Assembly (NCBI RefSeq): GCF_034424375.1
Contig: NZ_CP139965.1
Span: 3,906,001-3,970,000 of the forward strand
Direction: 5' to 3'
From: Paraburkholderia kururiensis
Lineage (GTDB): Bacteria; Pseudomonadota; Gammaproteobacteria; Burkholderiales; Burkholderiaceae
Length of the DNA stretch: 64,000 bases
The notes under the pieces are model-generated. The model was given only the letters and a program-made list of their open reading frames with translations. It had not been told where the DNA came from and searched no databases. Below are positions 1 through 8,856 of this stretch, one piece after another. Position 1 is the stretch's first letter. Each line of letters begins with the position of its first letter. Both the position numbers and the translations under genes were made by a program.

Positions 1-131
1 ATCTTCTTGAGCACCGCATCGTCGCCCTTGTGGAAAAGGCGCGAGACGTAGGAGACATCGGGATCGCCGCCCTTGCGGCTGTCGAGCACGGCTGCAAGGC
101 GCAGCAGCGTGTCGGTGGTGGATTGCGTCAT
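1..131 (-). CDS. hisE: Phosphoribosyl-ATP pyrophosphatase, N-terminal part (cut by window edge)
   Basis: HisE hydrolyses phosphoribosyl-ATP to phosphoribosyl-AMP, the second step of histidine synthesis. Only the first 43 residues are present. They start MTQSTTDTLLRLAAVL and contain the family-typical SYVSRLFHKGDDAVLKK segment; the Glu-rich metal-binding helix lies beyond position 1. The ATG (129-131) overlaps the hisI TGA as ATGA, so translation is probably coupled. HisE is a separate protein here, not fused to HisI as in enterobacteria. Confidence 0.93.
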   Translation of the reverse strand, partial: MTQSTTDTLLRLAAVLDSRKGGDPDVSYVSRLFHKGDDAVLKK

Positions 132-553
132 TTGTAGATGTGTTCGGGATCTTTCAGCACGGGATCGACTGCGACCCACTCGCCGTCGTCCGCGGTACCT
201 TCGAATTTCTGGAAAAAGCAGGAGTGACGGCCGGTGTGGCACGCGATGCCGGAGACCTGCTCGACCTTGAGCAGCACCACGTCCTCGTCGCAGTCGAGCC
301 GTACTTCGTGCACGTGCTGCACGTGCCCCGACTCCTCGCCCTTGAACCACAGCCGCTGCCGCGAGCGCGAGAAGTACACCGCGCGGCCCGTTTCGACCGT
401 CTTCGCGAGCGCCTCCCGGTTCATCCACGCGAACATCAGCACGTCGCCCGTGACGGCTTCCTGCGCGATCACGGGCACGAGTCCGTTCGCGTCCCAGTGA
501 ACCTTGTCGAGCCAGCTTGCCTCGCTCGCCTTTGTTGCCGGTGCGTTCGTCAC
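128..553 (-). CDS. hisI: Phosphoribosyl-AMP cyclohydrolase
   Basis: Opens the adenine ring of phosphoribosyl-AMP in the third step of histidine synthesis; cytoplasmic and zinc dependent. The 141 residues include the expected cysteines: Cys88 in RLDCDED, Cys105 in GIACHTG and Cys112 in RHSCFF. The start is GTG (551-553), one base after the hisF stop, and no suitable ATG lies nearby. It overlaps hisE by four bases. Length is normal for the monofunctional family. Confidence 0.95.
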   Translation of the reverse strand: MTNAPATKASEASWLDKVHWDANGLVPVIAQEAVTGDVLMFAWMNREALAKTVETGRAVYFSRSRQRLWFKGEESGHVQHVHEVRLDCDEDVVLLKVEQVSGIACHTGRHSCFFQKFEGTADDGEWVAVDPVLKDPEHIYK

Positions 554-554
554 G

Positions 555-1328
555 TCACAACCTCACCGAAATGCCGCGCTCGGCCATGAAGCGCTTGGCC
601 TCGCCCACGGTGTGCTCGCCGTAGTGGAAGATGCTCGCCGCCAGCACGGCGTCCGCGTGACCTTCGGTGATGCCGTCGGCGAGGTCCTTGAGGGATCCGA
701 CGCCGCCCGACGCGATCACCGGTACCGGCACCGCGTCCGACACGGCGCGCGTGAGCGCGAGGTCGAAGCCGCTCTTCGTGCCGTCGCGGTCCATGCTGGT
801 GAGAAGAATTTCGCCCGCGCCGTGCTCGGCCATCTGCCGTGCCCATTGCACGGCGTCGAGGCCGGTCGGCTTGCGGCCACCGTGCGTGAACACTTCCCAG
901 CGCGGCGTTTCGCCCTCTGCCGAGACACGTTTCGCATCGATCGCCACGACGATGCATTGCGAGCCGTACTTGCCCGTGGCGTCCCGCACGAGCTGCGGAT
1001 TCGCCACCGCCGACGAATTCATGCTGATCTTGTCCGCGCCCGCGTTCAGCAGGCGTCGCACGTCTTCCACGGTGCGCACGCCGCCGCCCACGGTGAGCGG
1101 AATGAATACCTGCGAGGCGACCGCCTCGATGATCGGCAGGATCAGATCGCGCTGGTCGGAGGTGGCGGTGATGTCGAGAAAGGTGAGCTCGTCGGCGCCC
1201 TGCTCGTCGTAGCGTCGGGCGATTTCGACAGGGTCGCCGGCGTCGCGCAGTTCGACGAAATTGACGCCCTTGACCACGCGTCCAGCCGTGACGTCGAGAC
1301 AGGGGATGATGCGTTTAGCCAGAGCCAT
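555..1328 (-). CDS. hisF: Imidazole glycerol phosphate synthase, cyclase subunit
   Basis: HisF forms the imidazole ring from PRFAR and ammonia delivered by HisH, yielding IGP and AICAR. The 257-residue (beta/alpha)8 barrel starts MALAKRIIPCLDV, and the two catalytic aspartates are visible as Asp12 (CLDV) and Asp131 (VVAIDAKR). The frame stays open upstream to about 1442, but ATG 1328 gives exactly the family start and length, so the upstream codons are treated as leader. About 200 bases separate it from hisA. Confidence 0.96.
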   Translation of the reverse strand: MALAKRIIPCLDVTAGRVVKGVNFVELRDAGDPVEIARRYDEQGADELTFLDITATSDQRDLILPIIEAVASQVFIPLTVGGGVRTVEDVRRLLNAGADKISMNSSAVANPQLVRDATGKYGSQCIVVAIDAKRVSAEGETPRWEVFTHGGRKPTGLDAVQWARQMAEHGAGEILLTSMDRDGTKSGFDLALTRAVSDAVPVPVIASGGVGSLKDLADGITEGHADAVLAASIFHYGEHTVGEAKRFMAERGISVRL

Positions 1329-1526
1329 GATCGATCTTGCCAGTGGTGAGCCACGCGGCGCTGTGCCGCTTGATGAGGCGTTGTTGAGGCGTTCGTTGTT
1401 GGAGCGTCTTCTCGGGCTTTTGTCCGGGCCTTGTCGGGGCATTCATGTAGGCCGCCAACGGCTGCCCGGAGCCCCTCGTGCACCGCTTGCCGCCGGCCGT
1501 AGACGGTCAATGCGCGAGCTCGCGGC
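1329..1526. other. Intergenic spacer between hisA and hisF
   Basis: This spacer of about 200 bases is open in the hisF frame but shows no conserved protein and no hairpin with a T-run. It is longer than the overlapping junctions around it. Nothing in it could be assigned. Confidence 0.5.
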
Positions 1527-2279
1527 TCAGGCGTCGTCCGATTCGCGAAGACTATCCGCCCGGGCCTGCGCTGCCGCGAAGTCCAGGTCGCCGGAGTAGA
1601 TCGCGCGACCGCAGATCACGCCTTCGATGCCTTCGTCCTCCACTTCGCACAGCGCGTCGATGTCGCCCAGATTCGAGAGGCCGCCGCTCGCGATTACCGG
1701 AATCTTCACGGCGCGCGCAAGGCGCACGGTCGCTTCGATGTTGATGCCCTGGAGCATGCCGTCCCGGCCGATGTCTGTGTAGACGATCGACTCGCAGCCG
1801 TAGTCTTCGAACTTACGTGCGAGGTCGACCACTTCGTGGCCCGTGAGCTTGCTCCAGCCGTCCGTGGCCACCTTGCCGTCGCGCGCATCGAGCCCGACGA
1901 TAATGTGGCCCCCGAACGCCGTGCACGCTTCCTGCAGGAAGCCCGGGTTCTTCACCGCGGCCGTGCCGATGATCACGTACGAGAGGCCGTCGTCCAGATA
2001 CCGCTCGATCGTGTCGAGATCGCGGATGCCGCCGCCCAGCTGCACCGGAATTTCGTCGCCCACCTCCGCGATGATTTCGCGGATGGCCTCCTCGTTCTTC
2101 GGCTTGCCGGCAAACGCGCCGTTCAGGTCGACGAGGTGGAGCCGCCGGGCGCCGCGGGAGACCCAATGCCGCGCCATGGCTGCCGGTTCCTCGGAAAAAA
2201 TGGTCGCCTGGTCCATATCGCCCTGTTTGAGGCGCACACATTGACCGTCTTTGAGATCGATGGCCGGAATCAGCAGCAT
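1527..2279 (-). CDS. hisA: ProFAR isomerase (phosphoribosylformimino-AICAR-P isomerase)
   Basis: HisA catalyses the Amadori rearrangement of ProFAR to PRFAR, the substrate of HisH/HisF. It has 250 residues in a (beta/alpha)8 barrel homologous to HisF. The catalytic aspartates are Asp8 (MLLIPAIDLKDG) and Asp131 (VGLDARDGK), and the phosphate-binding LGGGIR and ASGG loops are present. ATG at 2277-2279. It lies between hisH and hisF in the his series. Confidence 0.96.
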   Translation of the reverse strand: MLLIPAIDLKDGQCVRLKQGDMDQATIFSEEPAAMARHWVSRGARRLHLVDLNGAFAGKPKNEEAIREIIAEVGDEIPVQLGGGIRDLDTIERYLDDGLSYVIIGTAAVKNPGFLQEACTAFGGHIIVGLDARDGKVATDGWSKLTGHEVVDLARKFEDYGCESIVYTDIGRDGMLQGINIEATVRLARAVKIPVIASGGLSNLGDIDALCEVEDEGIEGVICGRAIYSGDLDFAAAQARADSLRESDDA

Positions 2280-2462
2280 AGCAATCGGTGTTGTCTGGGA
2301 GGAATTTGGGTACCGGCGGCCTTGGCAGGCACATCAAGCCTGCCGGGGCGCCGTTTCGCTAGTTTAGTACAAGTCTTTCGGCGCCCTTGCAGGCGTCGAG
2401 CGGGTCTGGACACGCGGCATTCCGGCGGTTGGCCGGCTGCCGCCACAGGCTGCCGACCGCGC

Positions 2463-3104
2463 TCATGGATTCCATTGCACGAAATTGCGATACAGCCGCA
2501 ATCCGGCTTCCGCGCTCTTTTCGGGGTGGAATTGGGTCGCAAAAATGTTATCCCGCGCCACCGCCGAGGTAAAGGTCACGCCGTACACCGTCTCGCCCAC
2601 CGTATGTGCCGGGTTGTCGGGCACCACGTAGTAGCTGTGCACGAAGTAGAAGAAGCTGCCGTCGGGCACGCCGTCCCACACGGCGTGCGGTTGCGTCTGA
2701 TGCACGCGGTTCCAGCCCATCTGGGGCACCTTGAAGCGCGAGCCGTCGTCCTGCAACTGACCCTCCAGTTCGAAGCGCACCACCTTGCCGGGCAGCAGGC
2801 CGAGGCCGGGCGTGTCGCCTTCGGCGCTCCAGTCGAACAACATCTGCTCGCCTACGCAAACGCCCATCAACGGCTTTTCCCGCGACGCCGCGATCACCGC
2901 TTCCTGCAGACCCGATTCGCCGAGGCAGCGCATGCAGTCGGGCATCGCGCCCTGGCCGGGCAACACGACGCGGTCGGCGGCACGAATCGCCTCGGGCCGG
3001 TCGACGATCGCCACGCCGGCCTCGGGCGCCGCCTTCTTCAGCGCCTGGGCGACCGAGCGCAGGTTGCCCATTCCGTAATCCACAATCGCAATTGAAGTCT
3101 TCAT
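2463..3104 (-). CDS. hisH: Imidazole glycerol phosphate synthase, glutaminase subunit
   Basis: A class I glutamine amidotransferase that supplies ammonia to HisF. The 213 residues carry the catalytic triad: Cys83 in GVCVGEQ, with His193 and Glu195 in QFHPEKS. The start MKTSIAIVDYGMGNLRS is typical. It should form a 1:1 complex with HisF encoded two genes downstream. About 180 bases separate its stop from hisA. Confidence 0.96.
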   Translation of the reverse strand: MKTSIAIVDYGMGNLRSVAQALKKAAPEAGVAIVDRPEAIRAADRVVLPGQGAMPDCMRCLGESGLQEAVIAASREKPLMGVCVGEQMLFDWSAEGDTPGLGLLPGKVVRFELEGQLQDDGSRFKVPQMGWNRVHQTQPHAVWDGVPDGSFFYFVHSYYVVPDNPAHTVGETVYGVTFTSAVARDNIFATQFHPEKSAEAGLRLYRNFVQWNP

Positions 3105-3353
3105 CTCGAATCAGGCCGCGGCCTTGTCTGGCGACAGCATAGCGGGAAGCTGTGCCGGGAATGTCAATGTTTGCTGCTGACAGCGGTGGGTGCAGCGCGC
3201 GTCGCGTTGGTCCTTTCGCGCGTGCCGTCCGCACTGCCATGCGGACTTATCCGACCCGCTGCGGAATCGGACCACACACGCGACGCCGAGCAAGGCCCAG
3301 AGCCACGGCGCCCCATTTCGGCGCACACGTTCTGGACGCAGGTTCGCTGAATC
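3105..3353. other. Spacer between hisB and hisH without a recognisable gene
   Basis: This spacer holds 249 bases. A 71-codon frame (3111-3326, minus) is open, but it is Arg/Cys-rich without a hydrophobic or conserved pattern, and I do not call it. From memory, several Burkholderia carry a MarC-family membrane protein gene at this spot; no trace of one is visible here. Confidence 0.5.
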
Positions 3354-3941
3354 CTAAAGGCTGCCCTTGGTGGACGGAATCTGTCCCGCTGCACGCTCGT
3401 CGATCTCGACGGCCATGCGCAGCGCGCGGCCGAACGCCTTGAACACGGTTTCCATCTGGTGGTGCGCATTGAGCCCACGCAGATTGTCGATATGAAGCGT
3501 CACGCCGGCATGATTGACGAAGCCGCGAAAGAATTCGATCGACAGATCCACGTCGAACGTGCCGATGCGCGCGCGCGTGAACGGAACATGGAATTCGAGG
3601 CCCGGACGGCCGGAGAAGTCGATCACCACGCGCGAAAGCGCCTCGTCGAGCGGCACGTAGGCGTGGCCGTAGCGGCGAATGCCCTTCCTGTCGCCCACGG
3701 CTTTCGCCACGGCCTGGCCCAGCGTGATGCCGACATCTTCGACCGTATGGTGGTCGTCGATATGCAGGTCGCCATGCGCCTCGATGTCCAGATCCACCAG
3801 ACCATGCCGCGCGATCTGGTCGAGCATGTGGTCGAGAAACGGCACGCCGGTGGCCAGCTTCTGCTGGCCGGTGCCGTCCAGGTCGATCTTCACACGGATC
3901 TGCGTTTCGCTGGTGTTGCGAACGACTTCCGCCACGCGCAT
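3354..3941 (-). CDS. hisB: Imidazoleglycerol-phosphate dehydratase
   Basis: Dehydrates IGP to imidazole acetol phosphate using a di-manganese site. The 195-residue monofunctional form lacks the histidinol phosphatase domain found in E. coli. Metal-binding histidines are visible in DDHHTVEDVG (residues 62-71) and in NAHHQMET near the C-terminus. ATG 3941 (MRVAEVVRNT) was chosen because it gives the family length; a second in-frame ATG sits two codons upstream, and the frame remains open to 4094 without family similarity. Confidence 0.95.
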   Translation of the reverse strand: MRVAEVVRNTSETQIRVKIDLDGTGQQKLATGVPFLDHMLDQIARHGLVDLDIEAHGDLHIDDHHTVEDVGITLGQAVAKAVGDRKGIRRYGHAYVPLDEALSRVVIDFSGRPGLEFHVPFTRARIGTFDVDLSIEFFRGFVNHAGVTLHIDNLRGLNAHHQMETVFKAFGRALRMAVEIDERAAGQIPSTKGSL

Positions 3942-4018
3942 GGTCATTTCTTCAGTCGAGCCAAATAGGGAGGTGGGAGGCAAAACGGCGACCGCTCGCT
4001 TCACGAGCGGTCGGCCGG

Positions 4019-5089
4019 TCAGTGCAATATGAGTTTCAGGGCCGCGAGAAGCTGGGCGTTTTCGTCGGGGGATCCCACCGTCAAACGCACGCAATTTGCC
4101 AGCAATGGGTGCATTTTACTCACGTTTTTGATCAGTACCCGCGCCGTGAGAAGCGTTTCGAACGTCGCCGCCGCATCGGGCACGCGCACCAGCAGGAAGT
4201 TGCCGGCGCTCGGGAACACCTCGGCGCCGGGCAGCTGTGCGACGGCTGCCGCCAGCTTCGTGCGCTCGTCGCGCAATTGAGCCGCCTGGGCGTCGAGCAC
4301 GTCCACGTGATCGAGCAGGAAGTCCGCCGCCGCCTGGGTCAGCACGTTCACGTTGTACGGAGGACGTACCTTGTCGAACTCGTTGAGCCATGCGGGCAAG
4401 CCCGCCAGATAGCCGAGCCGGATGCCGGCAAGGCCCAGCTTCGAGACCGTGCGCATCACGACGACGTTGTCGAACGCCGCGGCGCGCGGCATCCAGCTGT
4501 TCTGCGCAAACGGCTGGTAGGCCTCGTCGATCACCACGAGGCTCTTCGTCGCCGCGGCGATGATGCGCTCCATCTCGGCGTCGTCGAACAGCGTGCCCGT
4601 GGGGTTGTTCGGATAAGCGAGCCAGACCACGGCCGGCTGATGCTCGGCGATCGCGGCAAGCATCGCGTCGACGTCGAGCGTGAAATCCGTCTTGAGCGGC
4701 ACGCCCACGAACTCCACGTTCGCGAGCTTCGCGCTCACCTGATACATCACGAAGCCGGGCACCGGCGCGAGAATCTTCGCACCAGGCTTCGCGCACGCCG
4801 TGCTGATGATGCTGATGATCTCGTCCGAGCCATTGCCGAGCAGCACGTCGCATTCGGCCGGAATGTTCATCGTGCGCTTGATCTTGGCGATCAGCGCTTC
4901 CGGGCGCGGGGCCGGATAGCGATTGAGCGCGACGGCGGCCAGATGCTCGCCGAGCTTCGCCGCGAGCGCCTCGGGCAGCGCGAACGGGTTTTCCATCGCG
5001 TCGAGCTTCACGAAGCCGCTCGCGTCCGCTACCGGGTAGCTCGTCATGGCGAGCACGTCGCGGCGAATGATGTCTTGTGGTGTGGTCAT
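4019..5089 (-). CDS. hisC: Histidinol-phosphate aminotransferase
   Basis: A PLP enzyme that transfers an amino group from glutamate to imidazole acetol phosphate. It has 356 residues of the class I/II aminotransferase fold. The PLP lysine is Lys217 in TVSKLGLAG, the pyridine-contacting Asp is Asp188 in VIDEAYQ, YPNNPTG lies at 159-165, and the phosphate-binding Arg follows in AGIRLG. Starts at ATG 5087-5089, 88 bases after hisD. Confidence 0.96.
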   Translation of the reverse strand: MTTPQDIIRRDVLAMTSYPVADASGFVKLDAMENPFALPEALAAKLGEHLAAVALNRYPAPRPEALIAKIKRTMNIPAECDVLLGNGSDEIISIISTACAKPGAKILAPVPGFVMYQVSAKLANVEFVGVPLKTDFTLDVDAMLAAIAEHQPAVVWLAYPNNPTGTLFDDAEMERIIAAATKSLVVIDEAYQPFAQNSWMPRAAAFDNVVVMRTVSKLGLAGIRLGYLAGLPAWLNEFDKVRPPYNVNVLTQAAADFLLDHVDVLDAQAAQLRDERTKLAAAVAQLPGAEVFPSAGNFLLVRVPDAAATFETLLTARVLIKNVSKMHPLLANCVRLTVGSPDENAQLLAALKLILH

Positions 5090-5177
5090 GGCAGAGGACC
5101 GGTCCGTGCAAGGGACCCCGTCTCACATGGCGGCCGCACTCGCTGCGCGCCGCCGGGTTGCTATCTCAGTGTTGGCG

Positions 5178-6497
5178 TCAGTTGTGCTTCATGCGGTATT
5201 CGGCACTGCGCGCGTGGGCCTGCAGCCCTTCGCCGTACGCGAGTTCCGCGGCGATCTCGCCGAGCGTCTGCGCGCCTTCGGCGCTGACTTCGATCAGGCT
5301 CGAACGCTTGATGAAATCGTAGACGCCGAGCGGCGACGAAAAGCGCGCGGTACGCGACGTCGGCAGCACGTGGTTCGGACCGGCGCAGTAGTCACCCAGG
5401 CTTTCGCTCGTGTAGCGACCGAGGAAAATGGCGCCCGCATGGCGAATCTCGTTGGCCCACTGCTGCGGTTCCAGTGCGGAGATTTCGAGGTGCTCCGGCG
5501 CGATCTCGTTGGCGATCGCGCACGCCTCGTCCATGTCGCGCACCTTGACGAGCGCGCCCCGCCCTTCCAGCGAAGCACGGATCACATCGGCGCGCGGCAT
5601 GATGGGCAACAGTTCCGTGATGGCTTCTTCCACACGGCTAATGAACGCCTCGTCGGGACACAGCAGGATCGACTGCGCCAGTTCGTCGTGTTCGGCCTGC
5701 GAGAACAGGTCCATCGCGACCCAGCGCGGGTCCGTGGTGCCGTCGCAGAGCACGAGGATTTCGGAAGGGCCCGCGATCATGTCGATGCCCACCGTGCCGA
5801 ACACGCGGCGCTTGGCCGAGGCCACATAGGCATTGCCGGGTCCGCAGATCTTGTCCACGGCGGGCACCGACTCCGTGCCGTAGGCCAGCGCACCCACCGC
5901 CTGCGCGCCGCCGATCGTGAACACGCGATCCACGCCGCCCAGCAGCGCCGCGGCCAGCACGAGCGGGTTCTTCACGCCGTCCGGCGTCGGCACGACCATC
6001 ACGATTTCGCGCACGCCGGCCACGCGCGCGGGAATGGCATTCATCAGCACCGACGACGGATACGCCGCCTTGCCGCCCGGCACGTAGATGCCCACGCGGT
6101 CGAGCGGCGTCACTTTCTGACCGAGCACGGTGCCGTCGGCCTCGGTGTACTGCCAGCTATGGCTGCCGCATTCGATACGCTGCTTCTCGTGGTAAGCCCG
6201 CACGCGCGCCGCCGCAGCCTCGAGCGCTGCGCGCTGCTTGGGCTCCAGCCCTTCGAGCGCCGCCTCGAGCTCCACGAACGGCAGCTCGAGCGCAGCCACG
6301 CTCGACGCGTCAAGGCGGTCGAAGCGATTGGTGTATTCGAGCACCGCCGCATCGCCGCGCGCCTTCACGTCCGCGAGGATCTCCGCAACCGAGCGCTCGA
6401 TCGCTTCGTCTTCGCTCGCCTCGAACGCGAGCACCGCGTGCAGCGCGTCGCGAAACCCGTTGGCGCTGGAATCGAGTTTGCGAATGCTGATAGCCAT
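5178..6497 (-). CDS. hisD: Histidinol dehydrogenase
   Basis: A zinc enzyme performing the last two NAD-dependent oxidations, from histidinol to histidine. The 439-residue length is normal. Recognisable family segments include the GPGNAYVASAKR region, SQAEHDELAQS with its zinc-ligand histidine, and GPNHVLPT near the C-terminal third. ATG 6495-6497, 27 bases after hisG, so it is almost certainly co-transcribed with hisG and hisC. Confidence 0.97.
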   Translation of the reverse strand: MAISIRKLDSSANGFRDALHAVLAFEASEDEAIERSVAEILADVKARGDAAVLEYTNRFDRLDASSVAALELPFVELEAALEGLEPKQRAALEAAAARVRAYHEKQRIECGSHSWQYTEADGTVLGQKVTPLDRVGIYVPGGKAAYPSSVLMNAIPARVAGVREIVMVVPTPDGVKNPLVLAAALLGGVDRVFTIGGAQAVGALAYGTESVPAVDKICGPGNAYVASAKRRVFGTVGIDMIAGPSEILVLCDGTTDPRWVAMDLFSQAEHDELAQSILLCPDEAFISRVEEAITELLPIMPRADVIRASLEGRGALVKVRDMDEACAIANEIAPEHLEISALEPQQWANEIRHAGAIFLGRYTSESLGDYCAGPNHVLPTSRTARFSSPLGVYDFIKRSSLIEVSAEGAQTLGEIAAELAYGEGLQAHARSAEYRMKHN

Positions 6498-6524
6498 GTT
6501 GATATCCGTCCGTTTCGGCCGCGC

Positions 6525-7232
6525 TCAGGCGGCGTCCGCCGCGCGCCGCGACGCGCGTTCGAACGCGTCGATGAACGGGCGCAGCGCCGCGCGCTTGAGC
6601 TTCAGCGCAGCCTGGTTCACCACGAGGCGCGAGGAAATGTTCATGATCTCCTCGACCTCGACAAGATTGTTGGCGCGCAGCGTGCCGCCCGAGCTGACCA
6701 GATCGACGATCGCATCGGCAAGGCCCACGAGCGGCGCGAGTTCCATCGACCCGTAGAGCTTGATCAGATCGACGTGCACGCCCTTCGCCGCGAAATGCTC
6801 GCGCGCGGTGTTCACGTATTTCGTCGCGACGCGTAGCCGTGCGCCCTGGCGAACGGCGCTCGCATAGTCGAAGCCGGCCTTCACCGCCACCGACATGCGG
6901 CAACGTGCGATGTCGAGGTCGATGGGCTGATACAGGCCGCTGCCGCCGTGTTCGAGCAGCACGTCTTTGCCGGCCACGCCGAAGTCGGCGGCGCCGTACT
7001 CGACGTAGGTCGGCACGTCGGTGGCGCGCACGATGATGACGCGCACATTGGCGTCGCTCGTGGGCAGGATCAGCTTGCGCGAGGTTTCAGGGTCTTCCGT
7101 CACGTGCACGCCGGCCGCGGCGAGGAGCGGCATCGTCTCTTCGAAGATGCGGCCCTTCGAGAGCGCGAGCGTGAGGGGCGCGCTCGCCGCGCTCGCCGCG
7201 CTCGACGACGACGTCTGCGGCACCGAACTCAT
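6525..7232 (-). CDS. hisG: ATP phosphoribosyltransferase, short form
   Basis: First, committed and normally feedback-regulated step of histidine synthesis (ATP + PRPP to phosphoribosyl-ATP). The 235 residues include LALSKGRIFEET and the PRPP-binding region DLVSSGGTLRANN, but no C-terminal ACT-like regulatory domain. It is therefore the short form, which in other bacteria needs the HisRS-like partner HisZ; no hisZ is in this window. The first 18 residues are Ser/Ala-rich. ATG 7230-7232 overlaps the murA stop as ATGA. Confidence 0.96.
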   Translation of the reverse strand: MSSVPQTSSSSAASAASAPLTLALSKGRIFEETMPLLAAAGVHVTEDPETSRKLILPTSDANVRVIIVRATDVPTYVEYGAADFGVAGKDVLLEHGGSGLYQPIDLDIARCRMSVAVKAGFDYASAVRQGARLRVATKYVNTAREHFAAKGVHVDLIKLYGSMELAPLVGLADAIVDLVSSGGTLRANNLVEVEEIMNISSRLVVNQAALKLKRAALRPFIDAFERASRRAADAA

Positions 7233-8491
7233 GCGGCGCTCCCCTTGATACGCCTCACATCGGCGCCGACGCCCGTGAGCTTCGCTTCCATGCGGTCGTA
7301 GCCGCGGTCCAGATGGTAGATGCGATCGATCAGCGTCTCGCCTTCGGCCACGAGGCCGGCGATCACAAGGCTCGCCGACGCACGCAGGTCCGTCGCCATC
7401 ACCTTGGCGCCCGAGAGCTTGGCCACGCCGTTCACGAGCGCCGTATTGCCGTCGATGGTCACGTTCGCGCCCAGCCGGTTCAGTTCCTGCACGTGCATGA
7501 AGCGGTTCTCGAAGATCGTCTCGACGACCTGCGAGGTGCCGTCTGCGATCGCGTTGAGCGCCATGAACTGCGCCTGCATGTCGGTCGGGAAGGCGGGGTA
7601 TTCGGAGGTGCGCACGTTCACGGCACGCGGACGCGCGTCCATGCGCACGCGCATCCAGTCGTCGCCCTCCTCGATGCTCACGCCGGCTTCGCGCAGCTTG
7701 TCGATCACGGCGTCCAGAATCTGCGGACGCACGCGACGCAGCACAACGTCGCCGCCCGCCGCGGCCACCGCGCACAGGAACGTACCGGCTTCGATACGGT
7801 CCGGAATCACCTTGTGATGAGCGCCCGAGAGACGCTCCACGCCCTGGATCACCAGGCGGTCTGTGCCGATGCCCTCGATCTTCGCGCCCATCTGCACGAG
7901 CAGCGTGGCGAGGTCGCCCACTTCGGGTTCGCGCGCGGCGTTTTCGATCACCGTTTCGCCGTCGGCCAGCACCGCGGCCATGAGCAGGTTCTCGGTGCCC
8001 GTCACGGTGATCATGTCCGTGATGATGCGCGCGCCCTTCAGGCGCTTCGCGCGGGCTTCGATGAAGCCGTGCTCGATATTGATCTCGGCGCCCATCGCCT
8101 GCAGACCCTTGATGTGCTGGTCCACCGGACGGGCGCCGATCGCGCAGCCGCCCGGCAGCGACACTTTGGCCTCGCCGAAGCGCGCCACGAGCGGACCGAG
8201 CACGAGAATCGACGCACGCATGGTCTTCACCAGTTCGTACGGCGCGACGAGGTTGTCGACCTTCGATGCATCCAGATGCACGCGGCCGTCCGCGTACTCG
8301 GTGCGCACGCCCATCTGGCCGAGCAGCTTGAGCGTGGTACGCACGTCCTGCAGATTCGGCACGTTGTCGAGGTCCACCGGGTCTGCCGTGAGCAGGCTCG
8401 CGCACAGAATGGGCAGCGCCGCGTTCTTCGCGCCCGAAACGGTGATCTCACCTGCGAGCCTGCGGCCCCCCACTATAGCGAGTTTGTCCAT
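7229..8491 (-). CDS. murA: UDP-N-acetylglucosamine 1-carboxyvinyltransferase
   Basis: First committed step of peptidoglycan precursor synthesis (enolpyruvyl transfer from PEP); target of fosfomycin. The catalytic, fosfomycin-alkylated cysteine is Cys116 in PGGCAIGARP, so the enzyme is the drug-sensitive type. ATG 8491 (MDKLAIVGG) gives 420 residues, matching E. coli MurA, and follows a GAGGAAACGAGAGG stretch. A GTG at 8590 would add 33 residues, and from memory some Burkholderia MurA entries carry such an extension, so the start is open. It sits between ibaG and hisG. Confidence 0.95.
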   Translation of the reverse strand: MDKLAIVGGRRLAGEITVSGAKNAALPILCASLLTADPVDLDNVPNLQDVRTTLKLLGQMGVRTEYADGRVHLDASKVDNLVAPYELVKTMRASILVLGPLVARFGEAKVSLPGGCAIGARPVDQHIKGLQAMGAEINIEHGFIEARAKRLKGARIITDMITVTGTENLLMAAVLADGETVIENAAREPEVGDLATLLVQMGAKIEGIGTDRLVIQGVERLSGAHHKVIPDRIEAGTFLCAVAAAGGDVVLRRVRPQILDAVIDKLREAGVSIEEGDDWMRVRMDARPRAVNVRTSEYPAFPTDMQAQFMALNAIADGTSQVVETIFENRFMHVQELNRLGANVTIDGNTALVNGVAKLSGAKVMATDLRASASLVIAGLVAEGETLIDRIYHLDRGYDRMEAKLTGVGADVRRIKGSAA

Positions 8492-8602
8492 GCCTCTCGT
8501 TTCCTCTTCTGCCCGGCCCGCGGCCGGCGTCGAACGTTGTTCGTTCGCGGCACCGCTCGCGGCGTCGCCTTGTTCCTGTGTGATTCGCACTGATGTTCCA
8601 GA

Positions 8603-8842
8603 TTATGCGTTCTGCCATTCGGCGGGAGTCAGGGTTTTCATGCTGAGCGCGTGGATTTCCTCGCGCATGCGGTCGCCGAGGGCCGCGTACACGAGTTGAT
8701 GTCGCTGAATCAGGCGCTTGCCCTCGAAATTCGCCGAAACGATGGTCGCGAAAAAATGCTGACCGTCGCCCTCGACTTCGAGGTGCTGGCAGGCAAGGCC
8801 CGCCGCGATGTATTGCTTGATCTGTTCGGGAGTCGGCAACAT
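8603..8842 (-). CDS. ibaG: BolA-family protein IbaG
   Basis: A 79-residue BolA-like protein with the helix-turn fold and the conserved histidine (QRHQLVYAAL). BolA proteins pair with monothiol glutaredoxins around a [2Fe-2S] cluster. The ibaG assignment rests on its place directly upstream of murA and near the mla genes, as in E. coli; sequence alone supports only BolA/IbaG. ATG 8842 follows the permease gene by 14 bases. A longer open frame to 9037 has no family similarity. Confidence 0.9.
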   Translation of the reverse strand: MLPTPEQIKQYIAAGLACQHLEVEGDGQHFFATIVSANFEGKRLIQRHQLVYAALGDRMREEIHALSMKTLTPAEWQNA

Positions 8843-8856
8843 GGAAGGGCTCCTCG

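Noticed and set aside
3111..3326. A 71-codon minus-strand frame in the hisB-hisH gap
   Set aside because: Cys/Arg-rich, no conserved pattern and no ribosome site; judged random.
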